Source: JADKIH01 sp031367345
Lineage (GTDB): Bacteria > Bacteroidota > Bacteroidia > AKYH767-A > 2013-40CM-41-45
Direction of reading: 5' to 3'
DNA: 5,911 nt
NCBI GenBank assembly: GCA_031367345.1
Contig: JANLPR010000063.1
Coordinates: 1-5,911, forward strand
Shown: positions 1-5,400 of the stretch, piece by piece
Layout: every line of letters begins with the position of its first letter
How positions within the stretch are numbered: position 1 is the stretch's first letter
Notes under the pieces: model-generated
What the model was told of the DNA's origin: nothing
The model's input: the letters and a program-made list of their open reading frames with translations, nothing else
Databases searched by the model: none
Program-made: the position numbers and the translations under genes

Positions 1-90
1 AAAATCTGACATTCTCAAAAGGACGACTTCGAACCACACGAGTAAATGAGCTACTAGTCTCAATTCAAGCCACCAGAGCGGCTTTTGAGC
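1..90. other. Non-coding left edge with possible tRNA debris
   Basis: No gene can be supported here. Read on the minus strand, positions 44-55 carry a 12-base D-arm-like string identical to the D-arm start of the intact tRNA-Gly at 396-407. Positions 28-34 carry a T-loop-like GGTTCGA string. The anticodon arm that should lie between them is missing, and the flanking bases do not form a proper acceptor or T stem. This could be the remnant of a deleted tRNA gene from the same cluster, or chance similarity. Confidence 0.2.
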
Positions 91-133
91 AAAAAAAAAC
101 CGAACAGCATCACGATAATTTGATGTTGTCCGG
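91..133 (-). terminator. Intrinsic terminator after tRNA-Leu
   Basis: Positions 100-112 and 121-133 form a 13-position stem with one G-T wobble and one A-C mismatch, closing an 8-base loop. On the minus strand the stem is followed at once by nine T residues (the A run at 91-99). It begins only a few bases beyond the tRNA-Leu 3' end, as expected for a Rho-independent terminator of that gene. Confidence 0.8.
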
Positions 134-135
134 TG

Positions 136-223
136 TGGTACTCGGGGCGGGAATCGAACCCGCACTCCCTCAACGGGAACAGGATTTTAAGTCCTGCGTG
201 TCTACCAGTTCCACCACCCGGGC
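136..223 (-). tRNA. tRNA-Leu, anticodon UAA
   Basis: This class II tRNA is 88 nt long including an encoded CCA at 136-138. The anticodon UAA (complement of 187-189) sits in a CTTAAAA loop closed by a 5-bp stem, so it reads UUA and UUG leucine codons. The long variable arm typical of tRNA-Leu forms a TCCC/GGGA stem, and the T arm is GCGGG-TTCGATT-CCCGC. The acceptor stem is GCCCGGG against CCCGAGT. It contains the G1-U72 pair also seen in E. coli tRNA-Leu(UAA), but also an unusual C3-A70 mismatch where other bacteria usually have C-G. A terminator follows directly. No clear promoter of its own was found; read-through of the terminator after tRNA-Gly or a weak local promoter could supply transcription. 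Confidence 0.95.
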
Positions 224-232
224 AATTATTAG

Positions 233-284
233 TTGAATGCGTTCTTTGAATGCGTTAAAGCCTCACTCAAAATGCTCACTCAAA
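233..284. repeat. Two 13-bp tandem duplications between the tRNAs
   Basis: TTGAATGCGTT occurs at 233-243 and 246-256, and CTCACTCAAA occurs at 262-271 and 275-284. Both pairs are offset by exactly 13 bp. They look like small slippage duplications in the spacer between tRNA-Leu and the terminator of tRNA-Gly. No function is evident. Confidence 0.6.
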
Positions 285-298
285 CTAAAGTAGACTAT

Positions 299-334
299 TA
301 AAAACAAAAAAACTCTCTCATAAGAGAGAGTTTT
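299..334 (-). terminator. Intrinsic terminator after tRNA-Gly
   Basis: The arms at 311-319 and 324-332 are perfectly complementary (9 bp, extendable by two A-T pairs to 309-334) around a 4-base ATAA loop. On the minus strand the hairpin is followed by a T-rich tail (complement of the A run at 301-312). It begins 6 nt beyond the tRNA-Gly 3' end, which makes tRNA-Gly largely a single-gene transcript. Confidence 0.85.
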
Positions 335-339
335 CTCTG

Positions 340-412
<73 letters not shown>

Positions 413-492
413 TTTTATTCTGTTTTCCCCCTTTCAATACGACTTTTTCGTACTTCAACTTCCGCTTTTCTCCGCTTTCGCTGATGGGACGG

Positions 493-523
493 CAAAGGTA
501 ATTATTTTTCCTTTTTTACAAAA
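493..523 (-). promoter_or_regulatory. Bacteroidota-type promoter for the tRNA genes
   Basis: On the minus strand, TACCTTTG (complement of 493-500) matches the phylum's -7 box TAnnTTTG completely. A TTTTG at 519-523 matches the -33 TTG box with an 18-bp spacer, inside the normal range. Transcription would start roughly 75 nt upstream of the tRNA-Gly 5' end. The surrounding sequence is strongly AT-rich. This is the best promoter match in the window. Confidence 0.75.
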
Positions 524-554
524 TTTATACTTTTTTTCTAAGGCTTAAAATCAG

Positions 555-586
555 TTACTTGCAAGTAATCTCATGGATTAATTTCT
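555..586 (+). promoter_or_regulatory. Possible promoter and palindromic operator for the nuclease gene
   Basis: TTACTTGCAAGTAA at 555-568 is a perfect 14-bp palindrome. The TTG inside it (559-561) is followed after 17 bp by TAATTTCT (579-586), a partial match (4 of 6 fixed bases) to the TAnnTTTG -7 box. A start just downstream would leave a leader of about 30 nt before the GTG at 624. If real, a dimeric regulator bound to the palindrome would cover the -33 element. The -7 match is weak, so this is tentative. Confidence 0.3.
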
Positions 587-623
587 GCTTTTTGAACTTT
601 TTATTGATTTTTTTGCCAAATTA

Positions 624-1997
624 GTGTTTACTCATATCCCGCTTCTTTTGCTATACGCCATCGTCGATATCGAAACTACCGGCCGCTTTGCAGGCACTAA
701 TGGAATTACTGAAATTGCCGTTATTACCCACGACGGACAAAAAATCGTGGATACATTTTCGTCGCTCGTAAATCCAGGTATAACCATCTTGCCTTTTGTT
801 TCTCGACTCACTGGTATCTCGAACGAGATGCTAAAGAATGCACCGCACTTTGATGTAATCGCAAAAACTATTTGGGAACTTACTTCTAATGCTGTCTTTG
901 TTGCGCACTCTGTTAATTTCGATTACTCTTTTCTTCGCGAGGAATTCAAAGTGCTCGGTCCCGATTTCAAACGCAAAAAATTATGTACCGTTCGACTAAG
1001 TCGCTCTGTTTTTCCCGGACTTGCTTCTTATAGCTTGGGTGCTATTTGTTCGCATCACAACATCGCCATCAATAATCGTCATCGTGCACTTGGTGATGCA
1101 CTGGCAACAGTGATGTTGTTTGAAAAATGTTTATCCAATAATGGTGAAATTCATATTTACCGTATGCTAAAAAGAAATTCGAATGAATCTGTACTCCCTA
1201 CTCAATTAACACCTGATAAATTTAATTCCTTGCCTGAAAAATGTGGCGTGTATTATTTTCATGATAAAAAGGGTAAGATTATATATATTGGTAAGGAGAT
1301 AAATATTAAAAAAAGAATTTACTCGCATTTCACAAGTAGTGGACGAAATAAACTTTCGTTTATCGATGCAATTGCCGACATCTCTTTTCAGCTATGTGGT
1401 ACGGAATTGATTGCTCTGCTTTTTGAGTCGCAAGAAATAAAAAAACATTTCCCTATTTATAATGCTGCACAGAAATTCGATAAAGGGTTGTATGTAATTA
1501 CTGACTACATAAATCAAAAAGGTGTTCGGCAGTTGGTAATTTCTAAATCAAATCATTCTATAAATATTTTGAAGGCCTTTGGAAGTTTCGATGAAGCAAG
1601 AGAGGCGATGAACTTGCTAAAAGAAAATTTTGAGCTCTGTCCCAAATTTTGTAGCATTCAATCAACATCAGGTCACTGCTTCGATCTTCATTTAAAAAAA
1701 TGTAAAGGCGTATGTGATGAAAAGGAGTCGGTCAAGAAATATAATAAACGTGTTGAAAAAGCAATTGCTTCTATTCAAGAACCGGGCTCGCGATTAATTA
1801 TTGGTGATGGAAGAGAAGATGGAGAAAAATCTGTCGTAATTATTGAGGAAGGTTTCTATAGAGGCTATGGATTTTTCGAAAAAGGAAAAGAGCCTCAGAC
1901 CCTAGAACAAGCCAAGACAATGATCTTTGCTTCTAAACATACCGGAAATATTCATCGAATTCTAGAGTCTGCCCGCTTTGCAGTGTCTAATTCATAA
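624..1997 (+). CDS. DEDDh exonuclease / GIY-YIG endonuclease fusion protein
   Basis: This is probably a cytoplasmic DNA repair nuclease of 457 residues. Residues 11-170 form a DnaQ (Pol III epsilon)-like 3'-5' exonuclease: Exo I with D15 and E17 (DIETTG), Exo II with D100 (AHSVNFDYSFL), and Exo III with H153 and D158, so the DEDDh site is complete. Residues 203-282 form a GIY-YIG nuclease like that of UvrC and Cho: G208-V-Y210, Y221-I-G223, R231, E268 and the Y279-N280 motif are all present. Cysteines 339, 343, 352, 360 and 364 follow; the C339-x12-C352-x7-C360-x3-C364 spacing resembles the UvrC [4Fe-4S] site. Similar exonuclease/GIY-YIG fusions are known in Bacteroidota and are often annotated as Pol III epsilon, but the protein lacks what would identify the replicative subunit. 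The start is uncertain: no ATG is available, an in-frame stop lies at 579-581, and GTG 624 or TTG 648 (just before YAIVDIETTG) are the candidates. No Shine-Dalgarno sequence is seen. The exact function is inferred. Confidence 0.9.
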   Translation: MFTHIPLLLLYAIVDIETTGRFAGTNGITEIAVITHDGQKIVDTFSSLVNPGITILPFVSRLTGISNEMLKNAPHFDVIAKTIWELTSNAVFVAHSVNFDYSFLREEFKVLGPDFKRKKLCTVRLSRSVFPGLASYSLGAICSHHNIAINNRHRALGDALATVMLFEKCLSNNGEIHIYRMLKRNSNESVLPTQLTPDKFNSLPEKCGVYYFHDKKGKIIYIGKEINIKKRIYSHFTSSGRNKLSFIDAIADISFQLCGTELIALLFESQEIKKHFPIYNAAQKFDKGLYVITDYINQKGVRQLVISKSNHSINILKAFGSFDEAREAMNLLKENFELCPKFCSIQSTSGHCFDLHLKKCKGVCDEKESVKKYNKRVEKAIASIQEPGSRLIIGDGREDGEKSVVIIEEGFYRGYGFFEKGKEPQTLEQAKTMIFASKHTGNIHRILESARFAVSNS

Positions 1998-2102
1998 ATT
2001 GTAGAGGGCAAAAAACATCAATTTAGCTCATGGTTTTTGAATTGTATGATGAGTTTTTTAGGATTGAAAGTGATGAAGAATGTAAAATCAATTTATCATT
2101 TC

Positions 2103-2133
2103 TCCGAAAAACTTAATTATCGGATTCTTTTTT
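2103..2133 (+). terminator. Probable terminator of the nuclease gene
   Basis: TCCGA (2103-2107) pairs with TCGGA (2120-2124), with two further A-T pairs possible after one mismatch. The stem is followed by TTCTTTTTT (2125-2133). It lies about 105 nt beyond the nuclease stop codon. The stem is short, so termination may be incomplete. Confidence 0.45.
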
Positions 2134-2361
2134 AATATTTCTACTAATTCATACACTATATCCAACGTTCTAATTGAAAGTAAAGTAAAGTTTATTTTCA
2201 CTCTGAAACTAGCCATGGGCGTGGCTTTTTGGTGTAATTCGTTTTTTTTAATGATTAAATTTTCTGATGATGACTTGGTATAGAATTCACTTAAGTCATT
2301 CTAAATGACTAGTAAATTAGATTTATACTGATTTTCCTGTTTTGTTGAAAAAATACCTAAA

Positions 2362-2396
2362 TCTTACAATTGACCGATAGATGTTCAATTGTAAGA
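2362..2396. repeat. Perfect 12-bp inverted repeat upstream of the adhesin
   Basis: Positions 2362-2373 and 2385-2396 are exact reverse complements (arm TCTTACAATTGA) around an 11-base spacer. It sits 90 bp before the adhesin start codon. Neither side carries a long T-tract directly after the stem, so it is not a typical terminator. It could be an operator for a dimeric regulator or a structured element of the mRNA leader; the sequence does not decide between these. Confidence 0.5.
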
Positions 2397-2485
2397 AAAC
2401 TTCTTTTGAAATGGTCGTTATACTAATCAAGGAAAGTATTTCGATTACCCCACCCACCCACATACACTACTTTCCCTAACACACT

Positions 2486-5400
2486 ATGATTGCTAAGCTT
2501 ACCCACCAAAGGCTTACAAAAACGAACAGTAAATTATTTAATAGTTTACTGTTTGTTTTTTGTTTTTTCTCTGCTTTAAATTATTCATTTGCAAACGTAA
2601 CAACTACAAAAGCAACAGGCGGTACTATTTCATGCGACAAAGCAGCGAATGGTACAACTCCTACTTTTACTGTACTTGGAAATATTGTAATTACCGAAAA
2701 TGGGGCTACCGATTTTTCTGCGGGTACAAATGTAACGTTGTCTGTAAATGCTCCTAGTGGTTGGATATTTGATTCTACATCTGTTACAGGTGTAGTAAAT
2801 GTTTCTTACACTGCAGCCATGAATATTACTTCAGCTCTATTAACGTCTATAACTTCTTCTATAATAACAATCACTTATACAGTTGTTGGTACTACCAAAT
2901 TGGATGTAATGACAATAAGCGGAATTGCTGTGATGCCTATAGAAGGTGGTAATCCTGGTGTGGCAGTAAATCTTACCAAAGGTGGTACAGGTGTAATTGC
3001 TGGTTTGGCCTCTGCCGGAAGAGTAGGTGTATTATCGGAAACAGTTGGAGCAGGAAAATTATATATCACTTTACCCGGGCAAACTTTTGTGAATGCTACT
3101 ACTTTTGCAGGTAGTGGTGCAACAGGTACGCCAACACAGCAAACATCAGGAACGGCATTTAGTCTTCTTAAATTAATTGATTGCGATCAGTTCTATAATA
3201 TTATCACAACATACACAGGAACAAAAACGATTAGTTATTCCGGAGCTTCAAATGGAGTAACGTCTCCTATTTTTACAACATCAGTCAGTTTTACTTCAGG
3301 CCAATCAACTACAACGCTAACTACTACTTTAAAGAAAGCAGAAAGTATTTCTATTTCAGCAACTGACGGGGTGTTGCCAGCTCATCCAAGTAGTGTTCTT
3401 ATCGTAAATCCTGCGGTGCTAAATAATTTTCTTGTAGAGGACGGAAATGGTGGTGTTGTTACTTCAAAATCTGCCGGTGTTTCATTTAACATTAATGTTT
3501 CCGCAAGAGATGTAGAAAATAATATTTTAAGTTCAGGACCAAATATATATTCAGGTAACTGTACTCTAACTTCTACAGGTGTACTTACTTCAGGAGGAGG
3601 AGTTACTTCAAGTTTTACAGCCGGAGTTTTAAATAACTATGCTGTAACTATTAGACCCGGTGGAACATTTACTCTCACTGCGAAGAATGGCACGCCTACC
3701 GGTGTCAGTAATTCTTTTGTAGTAAACAATCCATTGCCGACAATCACTACAATATCTCCATCTTGTGTGGCAAGAGGAGCATCGAATTTTACGCTTACTG
3801 TAAATGGTTCAAATTTTAATGAAGCTTCAATTGTACAATTAGATGGAGTAAGTAAAACTACGACTTATATTTCTTCAACTCAATTAACAGCTTCTATTCT
3901 TGCAAGCGATGTTGGTTCTGATGGAATAAAAAATATTTCTGTTTCGAATCCAACACCTAGCGGCGGTGTAAGCTCGAATGCTTCAATGACTGTTTCTTTA
4001 ACGCCTGTTATTAGTAGTCAGCCTTCTAGTTTATCGCTCTGTATAGGAAGTTCGGCTACATTTCAAGTTACAGCTTCCGGTTTTGGTATTAGCTATCAGT
4101 GGAAGAAAAATGGCGTTGCTTTAGTAAATGGAGGAACCATTTCAGGTGCTACATCAAATGTGTTAACAATTTCTTCTGTAGCATTATCGGATACTTCATC
4201 TTCATATATTGTTGAAATCAGTTCTCCTTGCTACTCTTTAGTTACTTCAATCGCTGTATCACTCAACATTGATGTGTTGACCATTGGCGGAATTGTTTCT
4301 GGAAGCACTTCGGTTTGTTCTTCAACTAATTCCGGTAGTTTGACTCTTAGTGGTTTTACCGGATCAATTTTATATTGGGAATTTTCTCTTAATAATTTTT
4401 CTTCTGCCGGAACAACAATTGCAAATACAACAAGTTCTCAATCATATTCAAATTTAACTCAAACAACTTACTATCGAGCAGTTGTTAAGAGTGGAGTTTG
4501 TTCAATTGATTATTCATCTGTCGCAGCAGTAACAGTGAATGCTTTGCCGGCAGTTCCACCAAATCCAACTGCAAGTAGTCCGCAGTGTATGGGTAACAAC
4601 GTAACGCTTACACGTGCCAATACCTCAGGAGGAATTGGCTATTTCTGGCAGATTACATCAGCCGGTACATCAATGATAGATTCTAATCTTACCAAAATCG
4701 TTTCGGCTAGCGGAATTTACTATTTAAGAACTCAAAATATTTCTTCCGGTTGCTGGAGTAATGGAGTTGGAAGTGTGAATGTAAATTTATTGGCGAGCTC
4801 ATCAAGTTCGCGTTCTGTTTCGATTTGTAATGGAAGTTCAACAACTCTTCCCGATGGACTAATAAAAACTTCAGCCGGAGTGTACGTTTCGCACATTGCC
4901 AATGCAGCAGGATGTGATTCGATGATTACAACAACATTAATTGTTATTCCAAACACAACATCATCACGTTCAGTTTCGATTTGCAATGGAAGTTCAACAA
5001 CACTTCCTGATGGAAGTGTTGCAACGACTACCGGAGTTTATATTTCGCACATTGCCAATGCAGCAGGATGTGATTCAACAATTACCACAACATTAATTGT
5101 AATTCCAAATACCAGTTCAACTCGTTCAGTTTCGATTTGCAATGGAAGTACGTCAACATTACCCGATGGACTTGTAAAATCAACCGCAGGAGTTTACGTT
5201 TCGCACATTGCAAATTCAGCAGGATGTGATTCGATGATTACAACAACGTTGACTGTTATTCCAAATACAACATCATCACGCTCTGTTTCGATTTGTAATG
5301 GAAGTTCAACAACTCTTCCCGATGGACTAATAAAAACTTCAGCCGGAGTGTACGTTTCGCACATTGCAAATGCAGCAGGATGTGATTCAACAATCACCAC

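Larger units (their letters stand above)
1998..2485. other. Intergenic region of 488 bp, no convincing gene
   Basis: This AT-rich spacer separates the nuclease and adhesin genes. It contains a probable terminator (2103-2133), a weak AGCCA/TGGCT hairpin followed by T residues (2211-2230), a 7-bp stem with a 3-base loop (2294-2310), a short run of AAAGT units near 2178-2192, a perfect 12-bp stem-loop (2362-2396), and a 44-nt stretch without any G (2444-2487) running into the next start codon. The longest ATG reading frame I noticed is 28 codons (2030-2116), with no support. I found no promoter with both consensus boxes for the downstream gene. Confidence 0.6.

Noticed and set aside
2030..2116. 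28-codon ATG frame after the nuclease gene
   Set aside because: It has no ribosome binding site, no recognisable sequence, and its end overlaps the probable terminator stem. Chance is sufficient explanation.
2211..2230. AGCCA/TGGCT hairpin followed by T residues
   Set aside because: The stem is only 5-6 bp and the site is over 200 bp beyond the nuclease stop codon. It is weaker and less well placed than the hairpin at 2103-2133.
2294..2310. 7-bp inverted repeat with 3-base loop
   Set aside because: It is short and AT-rich with no T-tract, and could easily occur by chance in this spacer.
2560..2757. Plus-strand 65-codon frame overlapping the adhesin start
   Set aside because: It is out of frame with the signal peptide and beta-rich protein, and its Cys/Tyr/Lys-rich sequence resembles no family I know.
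2875..3069. Minus-strand 64-codon reading frame
   Set aside because: It lies wholly inside the adhesin gene on the opposite strand, is Pro/Thr-rich in the way antisense of Gly/Val-rich coding is, and has no promoter or homology that I recognise.
4732..5400. Minus-strand reading frames at 4732-4986 and 5194-5400
   Set aside because: Both lie opposite the repeat array and are similar to each other only because the repeat is. The plus-strand frame has a signal peptide, domain structure and synonymous variation, so these are shadows.
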